Part shown: positions 44,706 to 60,158 of the stretch, in pieces
How positions within the stretch are numbered: position 1 is the first letter of the stretch
Layout: each line of letters begins with the position of its first letter
Source of the DNA: Anisakis pegreffii
Taxonomy: Eukaryota; Nematoda; Chromadorea; Rhabditida; Anisakidae
DNA length: 64,000 bases
NCBI GenBank assembly: GCA_035041965.1
Contig: JAPYMA010001526.1
Span: forward strand, 124,001-188,000
Direction of reading: 5' to 3'
The notes under the pieces: model-generated
The model's database searches: none
Told to the model about the DNA's origin: nothing
The model's input: only the letters and a program-made list of their open reading frames with translations
Translations under genes and position numbers: made by a program

Positions 44706-44736
44706 AAAATACCCAAAACTACGTTTTGGGTATTTT
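44706..44736. repeat. perfect 14-bp inverted repeat, 3-nt loop
   Basis: AAAATACCCAAAAC (44706-44719) and GTTTTGGGTATTTT (44723-44736) are exact complements around TAC. It lies about 560 bp past the YME1L stop and could be a transcript hairpin or a small fold-back relic. Confidence 0.8.
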
Positions 44737-45291
44737 GAGCGACACATCGAAAAAAATGTATACGTAAAACTGTATGTAGAATATCAGAAGATTCACCAAA
44801 ACCATAATTTTAAATGCCAATCCGCTCCTAAATTCAATGTGTATCTCTTCAAAAGCACGCAATCAAAAAAGTACACTTCAGATGTGCTTTATTATTTTTA
44901 TTGAATAATCACCGTTTTCACGCACAACATCAAAGTTTAAATGACAATTGGCTAATCATATAAACATTCTTCCGAACAAACAACCGCACAATATCACTGC
45001 GACGCCAATAAATAACTCATTCTCAAACGAAAAATACAAATAAGATACCACAATTATGAGTAAACAAATTAATGAAAAATGAAGTAAAACATCAGCCAAA
45101 GCTTATGGCTAATCGCTATTACAGGCATAACCGAAAATCTCTATTGCATAAAAATTATGAAAGGCTTGCAGTTCGATACCCACACTGCAGTAAAGAGTGT
45201 TCTTGAGAGTGTATTTTCAAATGACTACTGCACCACGTAATAGTATCAGTGACCATAAGCATACTTACAACAAATACGATTACAATAAGCT

Positions 45292-48089
<2,798 letters not shown>

Positions 48090-48196
48090 CTTTGCTTAAA
48101 TTCATACACAAGTGAATGTGCTTAGTTAGTAGCTTTTTTAAAATCCATGACACTGCTTGGTAAGGCTCGAAAGTCACGAGTTCGCGTTGTCACACC

Positions 48197-48202
48197 TTTA
48201 TT
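48197..48202 (-). terminator. polyadenylation signal between the 74-aa gene and YME1L
   Basis: AATAAA on the minus strand, 70 nt past the stop of the 74-codon gene and 108 nt before the YME1L ATG. This spacing resembles an internal gene boundary in a nematode polycistronic unit. Confidence 0.45.
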
Positions 48203-48271
48203 TACAATCGTCATTTTTTAATTCCAAACAGGTTGTTTCAATTAATCGAAGGGAATTTTGAAATAGTATTT

Positions 48272-48496
48272 TTATCGGTCGTAACCTTGTAGTAAAGCTT
48301 TTAGGTCTTCTTTTGTGATATCAGCCAAATTTCTGCGATAAATTGTTCGGGTAATAATATCCTCCGTTTTATAAGTGCTGTTTCTGCACTTCTGTCCACT
48401 CTTATGAATAACTCCTCCAGAATTACGTGCAGAGAGAAATTGTGGTAGTGATAAGGTATGTAGAATACTACTTCCAGATGACAGTGACAATGACAT
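48272..48496 (-). CDS. small basic protein, 74 aa, upstream of YME1L
   Basis: Function not recognised. Single exon, ATG at 48496 preceded by AAGTTCAG and ACA, an acceptor-like sequence three bases before the start. The first 25 residues (MSLSLSSGSSILHTLSLPQF) have no acidic residue and are Ser/Leu-rich with nearby Arg and Lys, as in many mitochondrial presequences. The C-terminus reads IYRRNLADITKEDLKALLQGYDR. Net charge is positive. The stop is 182 nt before the YME1L start on the same strand, so the two may be co-transcribed. Without a homologue it could also be a spurious frame, but start context, spacing and the poly(A) signal after it argue for a gene. Confidence 0.5.
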   Translation of the reverse strand: MSLSLSSGSSILHTLSLPQFLSARNSGGVIHKSGQKCRNSTYKTEDIITRTIYRRNLADITKEDLKALLQGYDR

Positions 48497-48892
48497 TGTC
48501 TGAACTTAGAGGTGTAATCCAACCACAAGTACCACAGCAAAGTTACTTCACCTGAAACTTTTAATCATCACCCATAAGCAATTACAGAGCAAAGGCTCAT
48601 ATAAAGTGATCAAAATGAGTGATTTAGAGGAGCAGTTAATAAGCATTATTATCCAGCTTGTCAAAACTAAACGACTGACCTTAGCAAAATAAAAATAATC
48701 AACTAAATTGTAGTTGCGATTCATTAGTCACGAGAGACATTCACAAGCAAAGTCAAAACTCGTGAGAAAATTCTTATGAAATACATGTTTATTTATCACA
48801 CTACTACTGAATGACATCATCAAGTTGTTGAGTGACACGAGTATATCTGCACTTTTACAACTTTTGTTAAAGATCTCAGTGGTAACAGCACG

Positions 48893-49198
48893 GTTCCTAA
48901 GAGGAACACGGACTTCCAGAAAGCTAATCACGTCCACATGAAAAAGAGAGGTTCCAGCAGGAAGAAGTGTTCCATCTAGAAAAATCGAAATTCCCACATA
49001 TAAAGGCAGTTTCTCTAGGAGCAATGCAGCTCCCACTGATTGTGAGAAAGAGAGTTCTTTTGGGTTTCTGGGAGAACACTTTCTGCAAGATGAAAAGTTT
49101 CTGGAAAGGAGGACAAGTTTCTCGAGGAGGGGGGAGGGGGCCTTTCCCGGGAGGCATGAGAAGGTTTTACCCGAAAGAAGAGAGGTTCCGAAGGAGAA
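48893..49198. promoter_or_regulatory. array of quasi-palindromic GTTYC...GGARAA motifs
   Basis: About ten related motifs in 300 bp. The clearest are GTTCCTAAGAGGAAC (48893-48907, perfect 6-bp arms), TTCCAGAA (48914-48921), TTCCAGCAGGAA (48952-48963), TTTCTGGGAGAAC (near 49065-49078), TTTCTGGAAAGG, TTTCTCGAGGAGG, TTTCCCGGGAGG and TTCCGAAGGAGAA. TTC/GAA inverted pairs recall heat-shock elements (nTTCnnGAAn), but spacing varies. It lies between the divergently transcribed 74-aa/YME1L unit and DEF8. Confidence 0.35.
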
Positions 49199-49715
49199 GG
49201 GCGGCAGTCACGATGACTCTGCATGCCTGCTAAGTAGACGAACGCTGAGGACTATAATGCTATATTATTCGTGCCCTAAACGATCCCTATCTAATCTATA
49301 TATGTATCATACTTCCTGGATCAACTATCCTTTCCCCCCTCAGTTTATGACATTTATTCTCAGTGTGTTTATTCATCTCGTCGACGCCTAACCTCAACGC
49401 TCAACTTTATAATATCTAAACGATATCAACTTCATCTAATCTACAATGCGATCTGTTCATATTTTTATGACACTTTGATCTGCTTTCAACGCGATTCTTG
49501 CTCTATGTGATTTCACCGAAATTTTTCATTGTATTCGAATGATATCCTTGAAATCATATCAGAAATGTAATGCAAGCATGAATAACACGTATAGTTTCAT
49601 AGAAAAACATCCAGAAATGCTTATCTGTTTGTGTTTTATTTGCTATTTGAGCAATACTTATCTCTTGTATCGAACAAATTTATTTGGACAGTGTTTCCAT
49701 TGTTTCAGACTTCCA

Positions 49716-52075
<2,360 letters not shown>

Positions 52076-52591
52076 ATGGCATTTAGAATTAATATTGCTA
52101 TTATTGCCGCATTCAGCGTGCCGTTTTCTCTGTCAAATTAGAATTGTTGAACATTCACTTGAGGATATACGGCTCTAATTGTTTATTATTGTACAGTAAC
52201 AGTATCTTGCTATGTTTTTCATTTGTTTGTGTTTTGCTTTTGAAAATGTGATTCACTGTTCTCCATTCGTGGCAGTGCTTTTTATAATATCTGTAAAGAA
52301 TGTGAATATCTCTTATCTGACTTTCCTTACGAAATTGTTTTCAATCAATTTCATATCTAATGAAGGCATTAACTTGTAAATGAAACTATTTAACTCACTT
52401 CTGTGTTAGAGTATTACGACATATTCCTCGCAGTAATAATTAATGAAATCTGCAAACCTTATTTATTCTTTGCGATGATGGTCTGCACAAAGAAGATTTT
52501 AAAATAGAAATACGGTGTGATTTCGTCGGATAATTCTAATTTTCGGGGGTTTGAGTCGTTTAAGGGAATAATTTATAGCAGCACAGCAATA

Positions 52592-53069
52592 ATGTCAGTG
52601 GAGAGTATACCGCGGGATTTACGTAATCTGCGAGCGTGTTTGTTATGTTCAATGATAAAAACATTGGAACAGTTCGAGGAGGACGGGTGTGACAATTGTG
52701 AGCGGGTGTTGGGTATGAAGGGCGACGAAGAGAAGGTTGGGGAGTGCACCAGGTAGGTACTCTGAGGTTTTGCTTGGCAAGTGACGTTCCTATCAATTGT
52801 GTCTTAATTGCAGTTCGAATTTCGACGGTATGATCGCAGTGATCTCACCCGAAGATTCGTGGGTGTGCAAATGGCAGAAAATTAGTCGAAAGGTTCGTTT
52901 TTATTTGAATGATCGTCATTGTTATTGTTTGCAATGAATTAATTTACAGGCGAAGGGAATGTACGCGATATCGGTATCAGGGTCACTACCACGACATATA
53001 ATAGAGGAATTAAAACAGCAGCACATCGTTTATAAGCCAAATATGCGTGATATGACTATCAGTAATTGA
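52592..53069 (+). CDS. spt-4: transcription elongation factor SPT4, 119 aa
   Basis: Small zinc-binding subunit of DSIF (SPT4-SPT5), which controls RNA polymerase II pausing and elongation. Exons 52592-52752, 52814-52892 and 52950-53069. The N-terminal zinc finger is intact: [11 protein letters not shown] followed by [27 protein letters not shown] and the terminal [12 protein letters not shown] segment match SPT4 closely, and the length equals the human protein within two residues. The start lies 517 bp past the DEF8 stop on the same strand. Confidence 0.95.
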
Positions 53070-53288
53070 TGTTTTGTTTCATTTATCGGTTGACTTCGCT
53101 CGTAATGCTTTGAAACTGTTTTTGCAATTGTTCGTTGATTGTGGATCAGAATAGAGTTGAGTCGATGGCCATCGCTAGCGGTGAAACTCAATGAGAATTT
53201 CAATACATATGTGCGAAAAATGTTTCGTGACTGATATAAATTCATTTGGCACCTCTCTTCCTTTCGCTATCCCCTTTTTGCATTCAAA

Positions 53289-54192
53289 ATGGCTGGTAAT
53301 ATGCTGAATATGATGTCTTCTTTCGTAAATGTGAATAAATTTCGAATCTCGAGTTTTATTGTACAAATTGAAGAAGAATTTATCCATTGCCGGATTAACA
53401 TTACAATTGTCGTAAAAACGATGCAGTATGGTTGTTCACAAGATTACGATAACAAAAAAGATAATAGAAATATTCTGATTCTACACAGTATTGTTGATAA
53501 GACTATGCCATCATCAGCTGTAAGCTGTCGTCAGTGTGCACCGAAACCTGAAGTATATCAATCTAATGTTTGTCTTCAATACCGCTACGCAAGAAATCGC
53601 ACGTCTCGGTTTTCGTTGCTTCTCTTTCAATCATCCTTATTACCAGTACGCGATAACACATCTTTACGTCTACCGAGACTACGGTAGTTTCAACTCGGCT
53701 AAACGAAAACTCACGGAAGCAGAGTGGAGCACAAGAGCGAGGAATAATTCGTAAGAAAATCGCTCGTTTGGAAGAGTTCACAACGAAACGGGTAAATATT
53801 GGCACAGCTGATATACATATTGCATATGACCAGTAGGGGTGCGTTTAAAGTGTTGTTCATTTTAAGTGTGTAAGCAATGTTTAATTATCCCCTTTCGAAT
53901 GGACAATCCTCGCGTTCATCAGCAGAATTCAACCTCTACGATAAACCCCCCACAAATTCAGATGATTCTCGATTTGATGACACACATCCATTCAAAAGGC
54001 AGATGGTACGTTCTCTCCGAATTTCAACCTCTCGGCCTTCATCTTTTGCGTAAATCGTCTTGGATATACTAAATCAACCTCCCCCATAATGCATCTTAAG
54101 ATTGTGCCATCGAAGTGATTAATTATTTTCAAGTTAAGTTAAATCAGTAGGAATAATCGAGAGTATAGATATAAGTTGAGTTGGGTGATCAG
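53289..54192 (+). other. unresolved 5' part of the acidic-protein gene
   Basis: Open segments joined to the next feature by plausible splice sites, but the frame is uncertain. Candidate exons are 53651-53754 (strong TTACCAG acceptor, GTAAGA donor; contains AKRKLTEAEWSTRARNN), an overlapping frame ending at 53791 (GIIRKKIARLEEFTTKR, GTAAAT donor), and 53875-54005 (GTACGT donor). An ATG at 53289 opens a long frame 220 bp past the SPT4 stop. Transcript data are needed to choose. Confidence 0.35.
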
Positions 54193-55132
54193 TCAAACTC
54201 AACAGCTTGATAGAAATGATATCAAAATTAAGGATGTGAATTTGAAAACGTTAATCGAAGGGGACGCACCGTTACCGAAAAGGAAAGTGGATAAGATGAG
54301 CGCACGATTAGATAAAGTACACATATCGCCGAATAGGAATATTAATCATTTGAACTGGAGAAAAAGACATCTTCGACAAGAAACGTTTGATGAAATTGAT
54401 CGGAGGTTGGTTTTTACCTGAATCAGTTATTGACGGTGCAGTACATGTATTGTTGTAGACTGAACGACTCATCGGATGACGAATCGAGTGGTAACGACGA
54501 CGGTATCATCCGTTCAACGAAACGAGAAAAATTCGATGAAAACAGTCGTTTGATGATGAGTGATGAACTCAAACAATTCATCAGAAGAAATGCCAATGAA
54601 CCCATCGTTCTTTCACCGAAGTAATCATTGTTCATTATTCATTTGGTCGTTTAGTTTTAATTTTTATAACATTAGTAATCTCTTTGGTGTGGGTTGTTTG
54701 AAATTCGTTAAAATACGCATCATTTTAAGGGAAAGACCATCACCCAACAATGCAGTAGTTCCATATGTTCCTCGTACGATACCGCTATTATCGGATGTAA
54801 AACCGTCAACGGAGAGTCACATAAATGAAATAACAGAGAACGATGAAGCATGGCATGATGCCTCCTTAATTGGTTTGTTTTGGTCGATTAATTTCTGGTT
54901 ATTTTTGTGAACAAATGGTGATGTTACAGACAGCGAGGAGGTGATCGCAGAAGTATCATTCCCGGACGATAGCAGTGTTGGATCGTCGTCTTTAGACGAA
55001 GAAGATGCGTCCTTAAGGTCACAACCGCTGAAACAACGATCCAGTGAACTAGAATCGGTGGTGGAAATTGCAGAAGTAACGAATGAAAGTGGTGTTGAGG
55101 AAGATACTGATTTGGAGATGGACTGCAGTTGA
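54193..55132 (+). CDS. acidic Ser-rich protein of unknown function, C-terminal part
   Basis: I do not recognise the family. Four exons with consistent phases, 54193-54405, 54459-54620, 54730-54872 and 54930-55132, end at a TGA. The translated part (about 240 residues) starts with QTQQLDRNDIKIKDVNLKTL, then KRKVDKMSARLDKVHISP, a basic helix (NWRKRHLRQETFDEIDRR), acidic serine-rich stretches (NDSSDDESSGNDDG; SVGSSSLDEEDAS) and an acidic C-terminus ending EDTDLEMDCS. Composition suggests a largely disordered, possibly nuclear and phosphorylated protein. The N-terminus is in the preceding 900 bp and unresolved. It follows SPT4 on the same strand. Confidence 0.6.
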
Positions 55133-55716
55133 TTGCAGTCGACATATTTTCTTTGTTATCAATCTACTCGATTGTTCTTCATCAAAATTTTAATTGCACT
55201 GATGTATTTTGAAAATTTTATTGATATATTCTGTAATACTTTTTGTTTCAAGTTATTTTCCCAATGTAAAATTTTGTGGCAAAAGAATGTATTCGCTATG
55301 CTTTATTCATATTTACCTCATATTTAGGAAACGATTTCACTTTGATGATTGATTACTGATGATAATTGAGGGATGGAAAGTATTATTTGAAAGGCAGATC
55401 AATGAATGGGCCGTGAATGCACATTTGAGTGAATCTTTCTTGCCTTGTAATGATCGTCGATCTCTGATAAACAATTATTTCATCACATACACTATTATCT
55501 ACACATACATTGGAATGCGATCGTGTGCAGTATTCATCGAAGTTGTGCATACCACTCGGACCGGTTATGCTAGCTCATTACTGCACGAACGGTTAATCAG
55601 TCGCGCTCCAGTAATTTGCCGAACACAAGATCGTATCTTCATTTGCTTGAGCATTCCTCCTTTATGCCAACAAAGCGTGATACAGTTAACCTGCTTTCGA
55701 TCAGTTCGCGAACAGT
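55133..55716. other. 3' UTR / intergenic
   Basis: AT-rich, then ordinary sequence up to dispersed repeat copy 2. No conserved coding sequence seen. Confidence 0.5.
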
Positions 55717-56045
55717 CAATCTGCCAATTGGCGAAGTGTCACTCGGCTCGAACTGTCAGCATTCCCACTACGTACATCCTCATGTTCAGTGAATTCTGCA
55801 CGGGGCGGGTGAGTGTTGCAGGCGAGTGAATTTTACTAATTTACGCCAAAACCAAAATGAATCTATAATATTCGCCCGGGAAAAATGCAACTCACCCGGC
55901 AAATCTGTAAAATTCAACCTTCTTAAAACTCATCCGCCTCCGTTGAGTTGCCACACGAACTCGTTGAGTTGCCACTAAAACCCACCCAAATGCAGAAAAT
56001 GGATTAAACTTTCACTGGAAATCATTCATTCATTAAGACGTCAAA
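55717..56045 (+). repeat. dispersed repeat, copy 2 (pairs with 13746-14067)
   Basis: Same orientation and same internal order as copy 1: GCGGGTGAGTGTT, TTTACTAATTTACGC, ATGCAACTCACCCGGCAAAT, GTTGCCACACGAACT, then ACTTTCA followed by a short gap and TTCATTAAGA. Copies differ by substitutions and small indels throughout, so both are old. Ends are approximate. Confidence 0.8.
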
Positions 56046-57208
56046 TTTTTACCAAGAATCAACGGACTGAGACCGATAAAATACGAAGGAGTTCAATTAC
56101 CTCAAACGTGGGTAATTGAACAATTAAATGATTTGGTCCCAAGTTTGAGGTGATTAAGCTATATGTTTTGCCGAGCGATTTTGCTTTCCTGACTAGATAT
56201 AGTCATTTTCTTAGATTTATCTCAATTAGATAGCGCAGTCGCTCTCATTTATACAAATTGATCACTATCGGGCAACCAATATGTTCATACAGCATTAGGC
56301 GGATTGCGATCTTCGAGTTAACCGTCTTCTCAGGTTTGTCCGGCAACGTGTGAATTTATTCTCACTGTTCTATCCAGCAGAACCTCTAGATTCAGAATGA
56401 TATAAATTTTGCCAAGTAGTTCGGCTTAGTTGAGGAGATATAGACATTTTATTAATACTATCTCATGTGCCACCTTTAAGGCTACCGTAACCTCAGATTT
56501 GCCCAGTTACATATGATTTTTTTTTGCATCACTCGATTACTGAGCAATTTGGCCTATTTGAGGAGTTATGCTTACATGAAATGAATATAATTAAATATTA
56601 GGGTCCACACATGCTGGTCGTACATATCAGAGTTTTTCATTTCCTTATGACGTTGCGTTTGTATTGGTCATATTTGGTTGAAATGTTGAAATCGAGGAGC
56701 AAAACGGGACAAAATATCCTACTGAAAGTTGAAAGTAAAAGATTGTGAAAGGCGATTTCGTTTCTGACCATTTGATGGCAGTTCGATTAGAGGATACGTC
56801 TTGCTAATAACTGAAAGGCCGTGTTTTGGAGTCTTCCTCTTCTTCCAATGATTTCACATCGAACGTTATGAAAATTCACATTATTTCATCATTTTTACTA
56901 GTTTGAAATGTATCGTAGGAAAATGATGAAAAACTGATCTTTTCAAATGTTTTTCTCCGGCGTTTTGCGCAGTAACAAGTTTTCTTGGTATCATTGGTCT
57001 TGATATTCTTTCTTTCTTCCCAATTTTTCTTTTGAGACAGACAGAATTTCAATTAATTCAGCACATATGCCAGTTGTGACTATTAAGCATCACCACCGGT
57101 CACGCCAAGCGGCATAACTCTCGTAACCTATCAGTTGATCTCAATGCTTAAAGTGTAGCACTCCATCTCGGCTACAACATGGTATACACCACGATTATAA
57201 ATTTTCCC
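56046..57208. other. intergenic, no recognisable gene
   Basis: No conserved frame on either strand. Between the dispersed repeat and the fold-back element. Confidence 0.6.
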
Positions 57209-57463
57209 GGCACTTGTTTACTTTGGGGAACACGTACGCGTACAACAACCGCCTACTGCGCATAGCCTCAGCCTAAGCATATTCTCAGCCTAAGCCTAAG
57301 CCTGAGCTCGCTTATTAGTCCCTGTTGTAACATCGAGCAGTCTCAGGCTACGCTCAGATGGGTCTGAGGTTGCACTTAGGCTGAGACCATTCGCAGTGGG
57401 CGTGGCCTCGGTTGTTACACGCGAGCGTGCTCGTGTGCATATCCCCCAAAGTAAACAAGTGCC
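57209..57463. mobile_element. 255-bp fold-back element with 20-bp terminal inverted repeats
   Basis: The ends GGCACTTGTTTACTTTGGGG (57209-57228) and CCCCAAAGTAAACAAGTGCC (57444-57463) are perfect complements. Inner segments also pair roughly: CGCCTACTGCG with CGCAGTGGGCG, and CTCAGCCTAAG with CTTAGGCTGAG. The arms hold GCCTAA units (57271, 57288, 57294) and TTAGGC (57376), the nematode telomere hexamer. No transposase and no convincing target duplication. Probably a non-autonomous fold-back/MITE-type element. Confidence 0.75.
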
Positions 57464-58571
57464 AAATATCCTGGATCTGCACTACAAAATGACACATGAA
57501 TTGCCCGGATTCATCCCCGTTGAATGGGTAAAAAATTCTCATTTCTGAATATATATCCCATTTAGTCACTTGGTAAGCTGTCATATCATCCTAGGCGATT
57601 TCTGAAAGAGAGCGCACAACATATCAAACGTCAAGTGTGTATGAAATCGCTCGTTGATAGTAAAACGTTCCAGATGGGCATTGCAATAGTGAGAACGAGT
57701 GAGTGTGGACGAAACGAATTGTAATATAGCGTACGCGTTGCGTTGCGTGACATTATTATCGGAGTTTGGGATGGGTTAGTTTATCACAGAAATCGGTTGA
57801 AATTGTGTTATACCAAGGTACGGAATGGTTATTTCTAGTATTTATTGATTGTTTTCGGGTGGTTTCCGAGTTTTAGCATCTGGAAATGATTTAGTTTAGC
57901 CATGGTATCAGGATTCCCTGTAATTTTTCATAACTTCATTTAATTCTAGGAGCCAAACTGAAGCAGGAAACTGTTTTGTTTATTTTTTTTGAAGGATTAC
58001 TTTTCGATTCATTAGCGCGAATAAACGTGATAATTGTCAAGAATTGCGTAAAAATGAGTGCCATATTAACTAGGTTTCTGTTTGATCAATTTGTGTTGAA
58101 ATAGTAAAATAATATATAATAGTAAAATCTGACATCTTTCCCGAATCAGATGCAATGATGAATTTATTATAGTTCATTTACATATCAGTAACGTACCCAT
58201 CAATCCACTAGTTTCGTTACAGTCCGCTCGAAAAATTTAATTGTTCAGTTCACTTGTCATTTCTTGTGGTCAAGATAGTTGTCTTGAATTTACTGAATTG
58301 CTATGAATGGCTATTTGCACAGGTCATTCAAAAATGAGAATATTTGAATAGAAATCTGCATAATGTCAAATTTTTTCAATTATTCTGCTTGATCACTTGC
58401 ATTACATATAAAGTATTTTCACGTTGTATAAGGATGTGTTCATTCCGAGTTTGGTTGGGAAGGTCTGCGGCTATTGTTTGTGAATCAACAGACTTATTTG
58501 CTTGTACTGTCTTGATTAATCGATGGGGTGCTAATAATGACTGTATTCAATTACAGATCAAAGCATAGAAT
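57464..58571. other. promoter / 5' leader region of kin-19
   Basis: No coding sequence recognised. The bases just before the kin-19 ATG include an acceptor-like ATTACAG (58551-58557), so a 5' untranslated exon or trans-splice site is likely there. Confidence 0.45.
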
Positions 58572-60158
58572 ATGGCTGCGGTCGCAGCAAATTCACGTGA
58601 TTTCATAGTGGCGACCAAATATAAGTTGATTCGGAAGATTGGTTCGGGTTCATTTGGAGATATTTATTTAGCGATTAATATCACAAATGGAGAGGAGGTT
58701 GCCGTCAAAATGGAGGCTAATAAGGTATTTGACATTGACAGTGATTATCTTCTGATATGTCTATGATAATTTGGTTGATTTAATGTGTATTTATTATTGA
58801 TTTGATTGGTCAAATGTTTTGATGTATTCAGATTATTCATTATGTTACCACCCAGATTATTCATTATGTCTAGTGATAATGATAAAAGATGTCAATTGCA
58901 GGCGCGACATCCACAATTGCTCTATGAGAGCAAGGTATATAAAATATTGCAAGGTGGAGTCGGAATACCACACATTCGATGGTTTGTTGTTTGTTGATTC
59001 GGTTGGCTTTTACGAGGATGATAGTAGGAGATGATTCGTTGAAGGTATGGCACAGAACGAGAATACAACGTACTCGTAATGGATCTGTTAGGACCGTCGC
59101 TCGAGGATTTATTCAATTTTTGTAGTAGACGTTTTACGATGAAGACAGTACTGATGTTGGCTGACCAGATGATTGGGCGTATTGAGTATGTGCACGTGAA
59201 GAACTTTATTCATCGCGATATTAAGGTTGTTTTTATTTTGTTTGTGTTGTGGATTTATTTCACTGACTTGTTTTCTTGATTTTAGCCTGACAACTTCATG
59301 ATGGGTATTGGTCGTCACTGTAATAAGTTATTCTTGATCGATTTCGGCTTGGCGAAGAAATATCGTGACTCTCGAACTCGGGCACATATACCATACCGGG
59401 AGGATAAGGTGGTTTATTTATCATTACTTATTGATTATTTTGTAGACGTGCGCTGGTGTTGTTAATTTGATGTATTACAGAATCTAACTGGAACAGCACG
59501 TTACGCATCAATAAATGCTCATTTGGGTATTGAACAGTCACGTAGGGATGATATGGAATCGTTGGGTTATGTGTTGATGTACTTCAATAAGTGGGTTTCA
59601 TTGGAATTGCTTTCGATTTCGTGCCTGTGGCTATTCGTTTCATTTACAGGGGAACGCTCCCATGGCAAGGACTGAAAGCTGCGACCAAGAAACAAAAATA
59701 CGAAAAAATTAGTGAAAAGAAAATGTCGACGCCTGTTGAGGTGAGCGTTTCGGATTGTTATTATTTGTCATTGACCGATGGAGGAGGCACTGATCAACCG
59801 TGTGAATAAATCAATTCAGGTTCTATGCAAAGGCTTTCCAGCCGAGTTTGCAATGTATTTAAATTACTGTCGTGGATTGCGTTTCGATGAAGCACCTGAC
59901 TACATGTATCTCCGCCAACTTTTCCGTATTCTCTTCAGAACACTTAATCATCAGGTCATTTTCCACTCTTTTTTGGTGTTGTTATACCTTACTTGTGTTA
60001 ATTTCTGGTGTCTTTTGTTAACAAAATATGTATGCTTTCAGTACGATTACACATTCGATTGGACAATGCTGAAACAAAAAGCGTCACAAAACACGGCAGC
60101 CGCGCTAGCTTTGGCTGGTTCAGGACAAGGAGGAGTACCATCAATGCAAGATCATTAA
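58572..60158 (+). CDS. kin-19: casein kinase 1 alpha, 329 aa
   Basis: Ser/Thr kinase that primes beta-catenin and other Wnt/Hedgehog components for phosphorylation and acts in many other pathways. Exons: 58572-58724, 58902-58981, 59045-59225, 59286-59408, 59481-59590, 59650-59740, 59820-59954, 60042-60158; 990 nt in frame. Hallmarks: [20 protein letters not shown] (ATP-binding Lys), [61 protein letters not shown] and [20 protein letters not shown]. The near-C-terminal [14 protein letters not shown] is typical of CK1 alpha. Length is that of the family's short isoforms. The start is the first ATG in frame; the 58551 acceptor just upstream supports it. Confidence 0.97.

Larger units (their letters stand above)
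41368..45291. other. intergenic, no recognisable gene
   Basis: Nearly 4 kb between the STK32 5' end and the YME1L 3' end. Two AATAAA hexamers on the minus strand (44888-44893 and near 44897) may serve YME1L. It also holds a CAG microsatellite and a perfect palindrome, listed separately. No conserved exon seen. Confidence 0.55.

Noticed and set aside
48967..49233. 88-codon plus-strand frame and overlapping minus-strand frames
   Set aside because: They run through the palindromic-motif array. Open reading on both strands is a by-product of the repeats.
55359..55829. 156-codon plus-strand frame
   Set aside because: It runs into dispersed repeat copy 2, has no motif, and has no counterpart at copy 1.
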